Source: Exiguobacterium aestuarii (GTDB lineage: Bacteria; Bacillota; Bacilli; Exiguobacteriales; Exiguobacteriaceae). Taken from it: a stretch of 64,000 bases of DNA. Location: assembly GCF_020171655.1 (NCBI RefSeq), contig NZ_JAIVAC010000001.1, positions 1,116,001 through 1,180,000 of the forward strand, given 5' to 3'. The position numbers were made by a program, and so were the translations under genes. Below are positions 57,487 through 64,000 of this stretch, one piece after another; position 1 is the first letter of the stretch; each line of letters starts with the position of its first letter. A model generated the notes under the pieces. That model was given only the letters and a program-made list of their open reading frames with translations, was not told the origin of the DNA and did not search any database.

Positions 57487-58566
57487 TTATCCCTCTTTCA
57501 ACCATTGGACCGTCTCGTGGTCTAAGCGTTTCGTTAATGCGACAACGAGTTCAATCGCTGCTTCGTAGTCGTCTTTATGGATGATTGACACGTTCGTGTG
57601 TAAATAACGAACAGGTACTGTCAACGCGATCGCCGGCATTCCAATCCCAGACAAATGGAATCGTCCTGCGTCTGTTCCGCCACCTGGTGTCAAATCAAGC
57701 TGATATTTGATGTCGTTTTCTTTTGCTACCTCAACAATGAGGTCGACGAGACGTGGATTCGTCACAGTCGTTGCATCAAAGAAGATGACTTGAACGCCAT
57801 CACCAAGTTTTGACAACCCTTCTGCCGGTGTCATTCCTGGCGTATCACTTGGAATTCCTGTATCGACAGCAATCGCCACATCCGGTTGGACCAAGTTAGC
57901 CGCTGTAACCGCTCCACGCAATCCAACTTCTTCTTGTACCGTCGCACCTGTATAGATGACACCTGGGAATGCTTCTTCTTTCAGGCGTTTTGCTGCTTCA
58001 ATGGCAATGGCACAACCGATTCGGTTATCCCAAGCTTTCGCCATCAAGAAGTTCTCATTTTTCATGACCGTGAATTCACAATGCGGGACGACCGTATCAC
58101 CCGGACGAATTCCCCATTCGGCGACTTCGTCTTTTGATGTCGCTCCGATATCTAAGAACATGTCTTTAATTTCAACTGGTTTTTTACGTGCTTCAAGGGG
58201 AAGGACATGTGGTGGTTTCGCACCAATCACTCCCGGGATTTTTTCACCAGAACGCGTCACCACATCCATCCGTTGTGCCAATAGGACTTGGTTCCACCAT
58301 CCACCAAGCGCTTGGAAACGTAGGAAACCACCTTCTTCCACACGCGTGACCATAAAGCCGACCTCATCCATGTGACCTGCAATCATGACACGAGGACCTT
58401 CTGCGTTCCCAGTCACTCGACCAAATAAACTTCCGAGACCGTCTTGTTCAAATGATTCGACATGTGGTTCAAGGTATTCACGCATTAACTGACGGACTTC
58501 CCCTTCATTTCCCGGGACGCCAGTTGCGTCTGTCAGACGTTTTAACATATGTAACGATTCATTCAT
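57487..58566 (-). CDS. M42 family metallopeptidase (YsdC-like aminopeptidase/endoglucanase family)
   Basis: A di-metal aminopeptidase of the M42 family, cytoplasmic, forming dodecamers in characterised members. The 359-residue protein has metal ligands in IAGHMDEVGFM, AKAWDNRIGC, VQEEVGLRGA and AVDTGIPSDT, and the last ligand in the LHTNVSIIHKDDYE area. It ends 2 bases before trmH-family gene and is probably co-transcribed with it. Family members were once called endoglucanase M, but peptidase is the more likely activity. Confidence 0.93.
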   Translation of the reverse strand: MNESLHMLKRLTDATGVPGNEGEVRQLMREYLEPHVESFEQDGLGSLFGRVTGNAEGPRVMIAGHMDEVGFMVTRVEEGGFLRFQALGGWWNQVLLAQRMDVVTRSGEKIPGVIGAKPPHVLPLEARKKPVEIKDMFLDIGATSKDEVAEWGIRPGDTVVPHCEFTVMKNENFLMAKAWDNRIGCAIAIEAAKRLKEEAFPGVIYTGATVQEEVGLRGAVTAANLVQPDVAIAVDTGIPSDTPGMTPAEGLSKLGDGVQVIFFDATTVTNPRLVDLIVEVAKENDIKYQLDLTPGGGTDAGRFHLSGIGMPAIALTVPVRYLHTNVSIIHKDDYEAAIELVVALTKRLDHETVQWLKEG

Positions 58567-58585
58567 ACCAATCCGCTCCTTTTCC

Positions 58586-59068
58586 TTAATAGCCTAATTG
58601 TTGTCGCTCATGGTTCACTTCATTTTTGTTCATATACGCCATGAAAATGAGTTGTTCATTGAACCCAAGCGTATAGCCAAGTTCAAGATACGCTGCCATC
58701 AGCGTCTCGTACATCGCTTCTGTTTTCGAAAGACCAAAGTTCGTCACTTTTCGATAAATATCTAAAAAAGCATCAGTCGCATCAAGATATGAGCTCCCCG
58801 CAGGAAACGCGTCTCGTTCATATCCAAGTGCAAGGCCGAGTGACAGTAAGAAATGAATGCCGTCTACATATTCTTCTAAGATCACATCTTGAGGCGACGG
58901 TCCTTTCTTCGACCAAAACTTAAAGCTACGTGTTTCGTTAGCCAGTTCACCGAGTTCGACAAGCAGCGCCAGTAACCGTTCATCGAATTGATTGCCGGAT
59001 AATCCATGTTGTGCTTTGATCCGCTCGTCTAATTCGCGCTGCCGATCAAACAATGTTGTCCAGTTCAC
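58586..59068 (-). CDS. Dimeric dUTPase (dUTPase_2 family)
   Basis: Hydrolyses dUTP to dUMP, keeping uracil out of DNA. I start at GTG 59068 (protein MNWTTLFDRQRELDERIKAQ), eight bases after GAGGAGG; the frame's ATG at 59092 sits upstream of that site. The 160-residue all-alpha protein has the metal-binding ELGELANETRSFKFW and EEYVDGIHFLLSLGLALGYE helices of the MazG-like superfamily. It is between a DUF1294 gene and an M42 peptidase. Confidence 0.9.
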   Translation of the reverse strand: MNWTTLFDRQRELDERIKAQHGLSGNQFDERLLALLVELGELANETRSFKFWSKKGPSPQDVILEEYVDGIHFLLSLGLALGYERDAFPAGSSYLDATDAFLDIYRKVTNFGLSKTEAMYETLMAAYLELGYTLGFNEQLIFMAYMNKNEVNHERQQLGY

Positions 59069-59092
59069 CGGATGTTCCTCCTCTATCTCCAC

Positions 59093-59347
59093 TTATAGCA
59101 GTACTAAAATCATTAAAGACCAGCCTACCGCTAAAATCAATACTTGTAATTGGAGCAGTTTTGGGGCATGAACGGTCTTTTTACGTGTCAAATGGAGACC
59201 GAACAAGGCACCGATGGCTCCTCCCGCATAGGCGTATAGCACATTGAAATCACCTTGGCCATGCGTATAACGTTTTGCCTGGATATAGGTGTATACGTTC
59301 AAGACGATCAGCGCAAGGGCAACGATGGCGACAACTGATTGATTCAT
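59093..59347 (-). CDS. DUF1294 small membrane protein (YsdA-like)
   Basis: A membrane protein of unknown function. The 84-residue product starts MNQSVVAIVALALIVLNVYT and has three membrane segments (about 4-20, 38-52 and 66-83) with the family AYAGGAIGALFGLHLTRKKT loop. In B. subtilis ysdA also follows rplT. It starts after AAGGAGGAG, behind the rplT terminator, and may be transcribed with the dUTPase gene 24 bases downstream. Confidence 0.85.
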   Translation of the reverse strand: MNQSVVAIVALALIVLNVYTYIQAKRYTHGQGDFNVLYAYAGGAIGALFGLHLTRKKTVHAPKLLQLQVLILAVGWSLMILVLL

Positions 59348-59385
59348 ACGTTCTCCTCCTTCTCTTAATTCTAAGAAATTCTGAA

Positions 59386-59420
59386 GAAAAAAGAAAGCGC
59401 CGAGAGAGTGTCTCGGCGCT
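59386..59420 (-). terminator. Terminator of infC-rpmI-rplT
   Basis: AGCGCCGAGA and TCTCGGCGCT form a perfect 10-bp stem with a five-base loop; on the minus strand it is followed by TTCTTTTTT. It lies 13 bases past rplT. Confidence 0.93.
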
Positions 59421-59433
59421 GTCGATTGAACGA

Positions 59434-59793
59434 TTACGCGTTCAATTTTGATTTAGCTGTTTCAGCGAGTGACGCGAATGCCTGTGCATCTGTCACAGCA
59501 AGCTCAGCAAGCATCTTACGGTTGATGTCGATTCCTGCAAGCTTGAGGCCGTGCATCATACGGCTGTATGAGAGACCGTTTGTACGTGCTGCCGCATTGA
59601 TACGTGTGATCCAAAGACGACGGAAATCACGTTTCTTCTGACGACGGTCACGGTAAGCGTACATGAGTGACTTCATGACCTGTTGTTTTGCTACTTTAAA
59701 TAGAATGTGTTTCGAACCAAAGTATCCTTTGGCAAGTTTAATTTGCTTTTTACGACGTTGACGAGTCGTATAACCGCCTTTTACGCGTGGCAT
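59434..59793 (-). CDS. rplT: 50S ribosomal protein L20
   Basis: An assembly-initiating 50S protein that in Bacillus also represses its own operon by binding the leader RNA. The 119 residues begin [20 protein letters not shown] and include [20 protein letters not shown] and [20 protein letters not shown], the L20 signature. It is the last gene of infC-rpmI-rplT. Confidence 0.99.
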   Translation of the reverse strand: MPRVKGGYTTRQRRKKQIKLAKGYFGSKHILFKVAKQQVMKSLMYAYRDRRQKKRDFRRLWITRINAAARTNGLSYSRMMHGLKLAGIDINRKMLAELAVTDAQAFASLAETAKSKLNA

Positions 59794-59820
59794 ATGGATT
59801 CCCTCCTAATTGTTTCTGTA

Positions 59821-60015
59821 TTACTTCGCGATCATGTTGCGAATGCGTTTGAAGTCTCCAGCTGATACGATAGCGCCTTTACGGAGCTTACGTTTCGCTT
59901 TAGTCGATTTGTTTGCGAACAAGTGACTTGTGTAAGCGTGTGAACGCTTGAGTTTACCTGATGCTGTACGTTTGAAACGTTTTGAAGCACCACGGTGCGA
60001 TTTCATTTTCGGCAT
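59821..60015 (-). CDS. rpmI: 50S ribosomal protein L35
   Basis: A small 50S protein. The 64 residues begin [20 protein letters not shown] and end [20 protein letters not shown], matching Bacillus L35. It lies 30 bases after infC and precedes rplT. Confidence 0.98.
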   Translation of the reverse strand: MPKMKSHRGASKRFKRTASGKLKRSHAYTSHLFANKSTKAKRKLRKGAIVSAGDFKRIRNMIAK

Positions 60016-60045
60016 GAGTATTTCCTCCCCACTGAGAATCGATGA

Positions 60046-60561
60046 TTAATCTTCTTTGTTCGGAGCCAGCACTAAGAACATGCTGCGTCCTTCCATCTTC
60101 GGCTTTTGTTCAACTGTTGCCAAATCGGCACATTCCGCTGCCATTTTGTCCAAAACACGTTTCCCGATTTCCGAGTGTGTGATGGCACGTCCGCGGAAAC
60201 GAATCGAAGCCTTCACTTTGTTTCCTTTTTCAAGGAACTTGCGTGCGTTACGCAATTTTGTTTGGAAATCGTTGTCCTCGATTGTTGGACTGAGACGTAC
60301 TTCTTTCATTTGGATGACTTTTTGGTTTTTACGCGCTTCTTTCTCCTTTTTCTGGAGTTCGAAACGGTACTTCCCATAATCCATAATTTTAGCGACCGGT
60401 GGATTCGCTTTGTCCGCGACTAAGACTAAGTCTAGTTCTGCTTCTTCAGCTAAACGTAACGCATCGTTACGCGATTTCACACCGAGTTGTGCGCCGTCTG
60501 CGCCAATGAGACGTACTTCACGGGCACGAATGTTTTCGTTGATAAAGAGCTCTTTGCTAAT
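60046..60561 (-). CDS. infC: Translation initiation factor IF-3
   Basis: Binds the 30S subunit and proofreads start-codon selection. I start it at ATT 60561 (ATT AGC AAA GAG; protein [20 protein letters not shown]), six bases after GGAGGTG. The in-frame ATG at 60576 overlaps this ribosome site. AUU starts are known for infC and allow autoregulation. The protein, 171 residues, has the N-domain ([18 protein letters not shown]), a lysine-rich linker ([15 protein letters not shown]), and the C-domain ending [20 protein letters not shown]. It heads infC-rpmI-rplT. Confidence 0.96.
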   Translation of the reverse strand: MSKELFINENIRAREVRLIGADGAQLGVKSRNDALRLAEEAELDLVLVADKANPPVAKIMDYGKYRFELQKKEKEARKNQKVIQMKEVRLSPTIEDNDFQTKLRNARKFLEKGNKVKASIRFRGRAITHSEIGKRVLDKMAAECADLATVEQKPKMEGRSMFLVLAPNKED

Positions 60562-60770
60562 GGTTAGCACCTCCATCGTGCGATTGCACGAGATTTAGAT
60601 TGACAAGACAACATGGCAATAAAAAAAGCGTCGGCAGTTTCCCACCCACACATCAGTTGAGGTCATAAAACGGCAGACGATGCCGATTGAACCAAGAACT
60701 TGATGGACCTGCCTGATGACTCTCAGACGAGGTGAAAAGCGGGTGCTTCTGCTTTGTTGTTTTTAATCAC
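60562..60770 (-). ncRNA. infC operon leader, probable L20-type autoregulatory element
   Basis: The promoter at 60777-60805 leaves a leader of about 209 bases. On the minus strand it holds CGGCATCGTCTGCCG, a hairpin (60671-60685), and CTGCCGACGC followed by seven Ts (60621-60627), a terminator-like end whose TGCCGA can pair with the upstream TCGGCA. B. subtilis infC has an L20-binding leader that works by transcription attenuation. I base the assignment on position and the T-run, not on a full structure match. Confidence 0.6.
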
Positions 60771-60776
60771 TATGTC

Positions 60777-60805
60777 ATCTTAGCACTAGCAGGAAAAGAT
60801 GTCAA
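60777..60805 (-). promoter_or_regulatory. infC promoter
   Basis: TTGACA (60800-60805) and TAAGAT (60777-60782) are exactly 17 bases apart on the minus strand, near consensus. Confidence 0.88.
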
Positions 60806-60864
60806 GATATCGCGCATGAATAATTGGTAGCTCACACTTTTATGATGATACCAGTCATTCTCTC

Positions 60865-60891
60865 GTTTCGCAATACCTTTTCAAAGGGAAT
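60865..60891 (+). promoter_or_regulatory. Possible sigma-B-like promoter of a small gene
   Basis: GTTTCG (60865-60870), 15 bases, then GGGAAT (60886-60891), close to the GTTTAA-N12-15-GGGTAT sigma-B consensus. Downstream are AAAGGAGG and the ATG at 60918. Confidence 0.4.
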
Positions 60892-60917
60892 AATGAATTA
60901 TCAAAGGAGGGATTTAC

Positions 60918-61127
60918 ATGAACTGGCGAAAAGACGTCTCGCGTGAACATGACTATCACGACCAGGTTCAGCAGATCGTCAGTAAAACGATGCAGGCGCA
61001 TGGCTTAGAAGATGAAAAGTTACAGGCAGTATTAACGGACTTATTAGAAGAGATGAATCGTATCACATTAAAGATTGTCGATGATCACGAGTCAGCTCAA
61101 AACTATATTCATAAACGATGGTATTGA
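60918..61127 (+). CDS. Small hypothetical protein
   Basis: I recognise no family. The 69-residue protein starts MNWRKDVSREHDYHDQVQQI after AAAGGAGG, a very good ribosome site. It is charged, helical, soluble and rich in His/Asp/Glu; no cysteine. It has a possible sigma-B-like promoter and a bidirectional terminator behind it, so it is a complete single-gene unit, divergent from infC. A stress-related role is only an inference from the promoter. Confidence 0.7.
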   Translation: MNWRKDVSREHDYHDQVQQIVSKTMQAHGLEDEKLQAVLTDLLEEMNRITLKIVDDHESAQNYIHKRWY

Positions 61128-61160
61128 AGTGTAAAAAAACCTGTCCTGCTTATGTACCAT

Positions 61161-61203
61161 ATAAAAACGTCCAGTTCCAAATCTATGGAATTGGACGTTT
61201 ATT
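61161..61203. terminator. Bidirectional terminator
   Basis: AAACGTCCA and TGGACGTTT, with an inner TTCC/GGAA, form a stem. Ts follow on both strands (weak TTTATT on the plus strand; TTTTTATA on the minus). Confidence 0.8.
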
Positions 61204-61208
61204 CATGT

Positions 61209-61622
61209 TTACTGTGCGTAAATCATCTGTCCACCGAGATGCCCGGCGTATGCAAGAAGTCCCGCTCCCACGAGTGCAATCACAAAACTAAGCGTGATCC
61301 ATAGCTTCCCTTTCGCACGATATCCAATGGCAAGCAAGACAACAGTGATGCCAAACGCGATCAAGCTGTACAAGGCAAAATGTTCATGGTTTTCAATCAT
61401 CGCCTCTGTGACCGAAGGAAGGTTTGCTTCCGCATACTCCTCGGCACTGTCACCCGATAGAAATGCCACTCCGCCCGATATTAATCCAGCAACGAGCGTG
61501 ACGAGTGCAAACAGTCGAAAACTTGTCCATTTGAAGCTAATCAAAATCAAAAGCGTCCCAAACAGTAGAAGACCAATCGGAGCGTGCACGAGCAATGGAT
61601 GTAGCGGAACACCACCGAGCAT
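61209..61622 (-). CDS. DUF2231-like membrane protein
   Basis: A membrane protein of unknown function. The 137-residue protein starts MLGGVPLHPLLVHAPIGLLL, with HPLLVH typical of DUF2231, and has four membrane segments (about 8-27, 36-54, 80-100 and 107-127). An acidic loop stands between segments two and three (SGDSAEEYAEANLPSVTEAM). Conserved His residues (HPxxxH, NHEHF, GHLGG) hint at heme or metal, as discussed for the family, but that is inference. Confidence 0.78.
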   Translation of the reverse strand: MLGGVPLHPLLVHAPIGLLLFGTLLILISFKWTSFRLFALVTLVAGLISGGVAFLSGDSAEEYAEANLPSVTEAMIENHEHFALYSLIAFGITVVLLAIGYRAKGKLWITLSFVIALVGAGLLAYAGHLGGQMIYAQ

Positions 61623-61720
61623 AACGATTCCTCCCTAAGATTAAAATAATGGATGAAAGTTATTTACCCCGTTAGACGATTTTTTTACCCAGTTTTCCTT
61701 CTTTTCACAATGACACACAT

Positions 61721-62593
61721 TTAATTCGTGAGCGACTTGAAGAAGTTGCTAATTGCTTCAAATAGTCTCGCAAAGAATCCTTGGACTTCCTCTTGTTCAA
61801 GAAAAGCCTGTACGTCCTGACCTGCATCTTTTAATCCGTTACTAATCGCAGACCAATCCAGATTCGCTTGTTGCATGTTTTCAAATAATGTCGTCAATTG
61901 GTCGAGTTGTCCTTCAGACAGCTGGACGTTATTTTGATTCAACACTTGAATGACGATGTCGCGAATCTCAATATTCGTCTCAGGCATTTGATTCGCGATT
62001 TCCGCTTTGATTTCGTTCATGAGACCGGCAACATCCTCTTGACCAACCGTCTTTCCGATTTCAGACGTCACTGCCAACTCTTCCTGTGCAAGTTCTTTTC
62101 GTTCATCCGACAGTTCAATCCCGGTTTCGGCCGCCGTTTGATCATACGCCTTCATGATCCCTGTCAAAGCAGACGTACCCGTCACGTTGATTGGCGACGT
62201 GATATAAATGTCCGCATCCGTCACACCTGCCGTGACTAATGCGTTCGCATACATATCTTTCGTGACCCACGTCACATTTTCAGTTTGAATATCAAGACCT
62301 GTCCCGTCCGTCAATTTGATTCGTGCGGACGAATACATACCTCCCCCACGTTGCGCCTGTGGGACAGAATCTCCTAAATATTTTTCTTCATCCGCTGCCG
62401 TCGTGATAATCGGTTCGATTCCTTCTGGCGCGTCCATCCGTTCAAGTACCCATTTTTGTTGTTCTGAAGAGAGCGATTCCCCGAGCGTCACAATCGTGTC
62501 ATTGACGATTGCCTCCGCCCCGACTTTCGGAAGTGCTCCTGTAAATGCGACTGCTCCAATAGTAAGTGCCAATACTGGCTTCATATAATTCAT
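61721..62593 (-). CDS. Secreted DUF1002 family protein (YpuA-like)
   Basis: An exported protein of unknown function. The 290-residue protein starts MNYMKPVLALTIGAVAFTGA, a signal peptide with cleavage probable near GAEA (residues about 24-27). The DUF1002 core (residues 30-200) has VTLGESLSSEQQKWVLERMD and YSSARIKLTDGTGL, YITSPINVTGTSALTGIMKA. After that comes a helical C-terminal extension of about 90 residues ending FFKSLTN. Start ATG follows AAGGAG. It lies between a membrane protein gene and thrS. Confidence 0.85.
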   Translation of the reverse strand: MNYMKPVLALTIGAVAFTGALPKVGAEAIVNDTIVTLGESLSSEQQKWVLERMDAPEGIEPIITTAADEEKYLGDSVPQAQRGGGMYSSARIKLTDGTGLDIQTENVTWVTKDMYANALVTAGVTDADIYITSPINVTGTSALTGIMKAYDQTAAETGIELSDERKELAQEELAVTSEIGKTVGQEDVAGLMNEIKAEIANQMPETNIEIRDIVIQVLNQNNVQLSEGQLDQLTTLFENMQQANLDWSAISNGLKDAGQDVQAFLEQEEVQGFFARLFEAISNFFKSLTN

Positions 62594-62657
62594 GAATCAT
62601 CACTCCTTATTGTTTACGATACGTGCAGACAACAAAATACACATCCGTCTTTAGACC

Positions 62658-62691
62658 GAAAAAAGCCACCTTTCTAGATGGAAAGGTGGCT
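62658..62691 (-). terminator. thrS terminator
   Basis: AGCCACCTTTC and GAAAGGTGGCT pair in an 11-bp stem; on the minus strand it is followed by six Ts. It lies 6 bases past the thrS stop. Confidence 0.92.
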
Positions 62692-62697
62692 CCTTGC

Positions 62698-64000
62698 TTA
62701 GCGTGAACGGTTCGCGATCTCTTCTGTGAGTGATGCGATGAATTCGTCAAGTGATGCTGATACTTGTTCTTGTTGACCGTAACGGCGAATGTTGACCGCA
62801 CGCTCATCACGTTCCTTGTCCCCAAGTACGAGCGTCATTGGAATCTTCTTCATTTGCGCTTCACGAATCTTATAGCCGAGTTTCTCGTCACGAAGGTCCG
62901 TTTCGACGCGAACCCCACGCTTGACGAGTTCCGCTTTGACTTCAGCGACATACTCATCATGGACATGTGATACCGGAATCAATTTCACTTGTACCGGTGC
63001 GAGCCATGTTGGGAATGCGCCTTTGTATTCTTCGATCAAATACGCAACAAATCGTTCCATCGTCGAAACGACACCACGGTGCAAGACGATTGGACGATGG
63101 TCTTTCCCGTCTGGTCCTGTGTACGTCAAATCGAAACGTTCTGGGAGTAAGAAGTCAAGTTGAACAGTCGAGAGCGTCTCTTCTTTCCCGAGCGCCGTGC
63201 GTACTTGCACGTCGAGTTTCGGTCCGTAGAATGCCGCTTCCCCTTCTGCCTCGAAGTATGGAAGCTCGAGCTCGTCCATTGTTTCTTTCAACTGGCTCTG
63301 TGCCATCTCCCAAATCGCATCGTTGTCGAAGTACTTCTCTTTATCGGCAGGATCGCGATACGAGAGACGGAAACGATAATCTTTAATGCCAAAGTCAGCA
63401 TACACCTCTTGAATCAAGTGAACGATGTCTTTGAACTCTTGTTTCATTTGTTCAGGTGTCACGAACGTATGCCCGTCGTTCAAGACCATGTAGCGGACAC
63501 GTTGAAGTCCTGTGAGCGCGCCGGACATCTCGTAGCGGTGCATCCCACCTAGCTCAGCGATCCGGAGTGGAAGCTCACGGTATGAGCGTGGCTCATGTTT
63601 GTAGATTGTCATATGGTGCGGACAGTTCATCGGACGAAGGACGAGTTCCTCATTGTCCATCTCCATTTTCGGGAACATGTCATCTTGATAGTGGTCCCAG
63701 TGTCCAGATGTCTTATACAAGTCGACCGACCCAAGCACCGGTGTATAGACGTGTTGGTATCCGAGTTCGAGCTCTTTATCGACGATGTATCGTTCGACCG
63801 TACGACGAATCGATGCACCTTTAGGCAGCCACATCGGAAGTCCTTGACCGACTTCTTGTGAGACGAAGAAGAGATCGAGTTCTTTTCCGAGTTTACGATG
63901 ATCGCGTTCTTTCGCTTCTTCAAGAAGTCGCAAGTGCTCGGCGAGTTGTTCTTTCGTCGCCCAAGCCGTCCCGTAAATACGCTGTAACATCTTGTTGTCA
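62698..64000 (-). CDS. thrS: Threonyl-tRNA synthetase, N-terminus outside window
   Basis: Charges tRNA(Thr). The open frame continues to the window edge with no start (…DNK before [20 protein letters not shown]), so about 434 C-terminal residues are present of a usual 640; the TGS and editing domains are missing. What remains is the class II core, with [20 protein letters not shown] and [16 protein letters not shown], and the anticodon-binding domain that ends [14 protein letters not shown]. Its terminator follows directly. Confidence 0.97.
   Translation of the reverse strand, partial: DNKMLQRIYGTAWATKEQLAEHLRLLEEAKERDHRKLGKELDLFFVSQEVGQGLPMWLPKGASIRRTVERYIVDKELELGYQHVYTPVLGSVDLYKTSGHWDHYQDDMFPKMEMDNEELVLRPMNCPHHMTIYKHEPRSYRELPLRIAELGGMHRYEMSGALTGLQRVRYMVLNDGHTFVTPEQMKQEFKDIVHLIQEVYADFGIKDYRFRLSYRDPADKEKYFDNDAIWEMAQSQLKETMDELELPYFEAEGEAAFYGPKLDVQVRTALGKEETLSTVQLDFLLPERFDLTYTGPDGKDHRPIVLHRGVVSTMERFVAYLIEEYKGAFPTWLAPVQVKLIPVSHVHDEYVAEVKAELVKRGVRVETDLRDEKLGYKIREAQMKKIPMTLVLGDKERDERAVNIRRYGQQEQVSASLDEFIASLTEEIANRSR

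Overview
The window reads as a chromosomal stretch of a low-to-moderate GC Bacillota of the class Bacilli. Gene order from hrcA-grpE-dnaK-dnaJ-prmA-rsmE through rpsU-yqeY-floA-phoH-pgpH-ybeY-dgkA-era-recO-glyQS-ccpN-dnaG-sigA matches the Bacillus subtilis backbone. Sporulation-linked neighbours (yqfC/yqfD) and cdd are missing from their usual slots, which fits a non-sporulating relative; Exiguobacterium is my best guess, from gene content and not from any search. I see no phage, insertion sequence, CRISPR array, tRNA or rRNA gene.

Layout, left to right. 1-9.4 kb (minus): the macromolecular synthesis end (rpoD cut by the left edge, dnaG), the CcpN/PPDK-regulator pair, glyQS behind a glycine T-box, recO and era. 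9.4-16.2 kb (minus): dgkA, ybeY, pgpH, phoH, then an ECF-type (sigma-W-like) operon nfeD-floA-yqfB-like, then rpsU-yqeY. 16.2-25.1 kb: deoC, rarD, a methionine-to-cysteine operon (yrrT-luxS-mccA-mccB), and a 1217-residue secreted subtilisin on the plus strand. 25.1-31.6 kb (minus): the HrcA/CIRCE heat-shock operon ending in prmA and rsmE. 31.7-39 kb: a DUF1054 gene, hemW, a serine operon (serC-serA-DUF1015), lepA. 39-44 kb: rpsT, a GNAT, holA, yqzM, comEC, comEA. 44-47 kb: a chemoreceptor co-translated with a BMP-family lipoprotein. 47-50 kb: a second flotillin/NfeD operon. 50-53 kb (plus): rnhC, an alpha/beta hydrolase and a PTS-IIC-like membrane protein preceded by an elaborate attenuator-like leader. 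53-64 kb (mostly minus): pheST behind a phenylalanine T-box, an rRNA methylase, M42 peptidase, dUTPase, infC-rpmI-rplT with a leader and an AUU start, small membrane/secreted proteins of unknown function, and the C-terminal part of thrS at the right edge.

The most interesting items: (1) the leader at 51749-51970, with its own promoter, an 18-codon Leu/Ile-rich upstream ORF and mutually exclusive antiterminator and terminator stems, which I cannot match to a named riboswitch; (2) the BMP lipoprotein-chemoreceptor pair without transporter genes; (3) two separate flotillin/NfeD operons with matching TGAAAC-N17-CGTA promoters; (4) DUF1015 locked into a serine-biosynthesis operon. Many start codons were re-chosen from ribosome binding sites, and several of those chosen are GTG, TTG or ATT.
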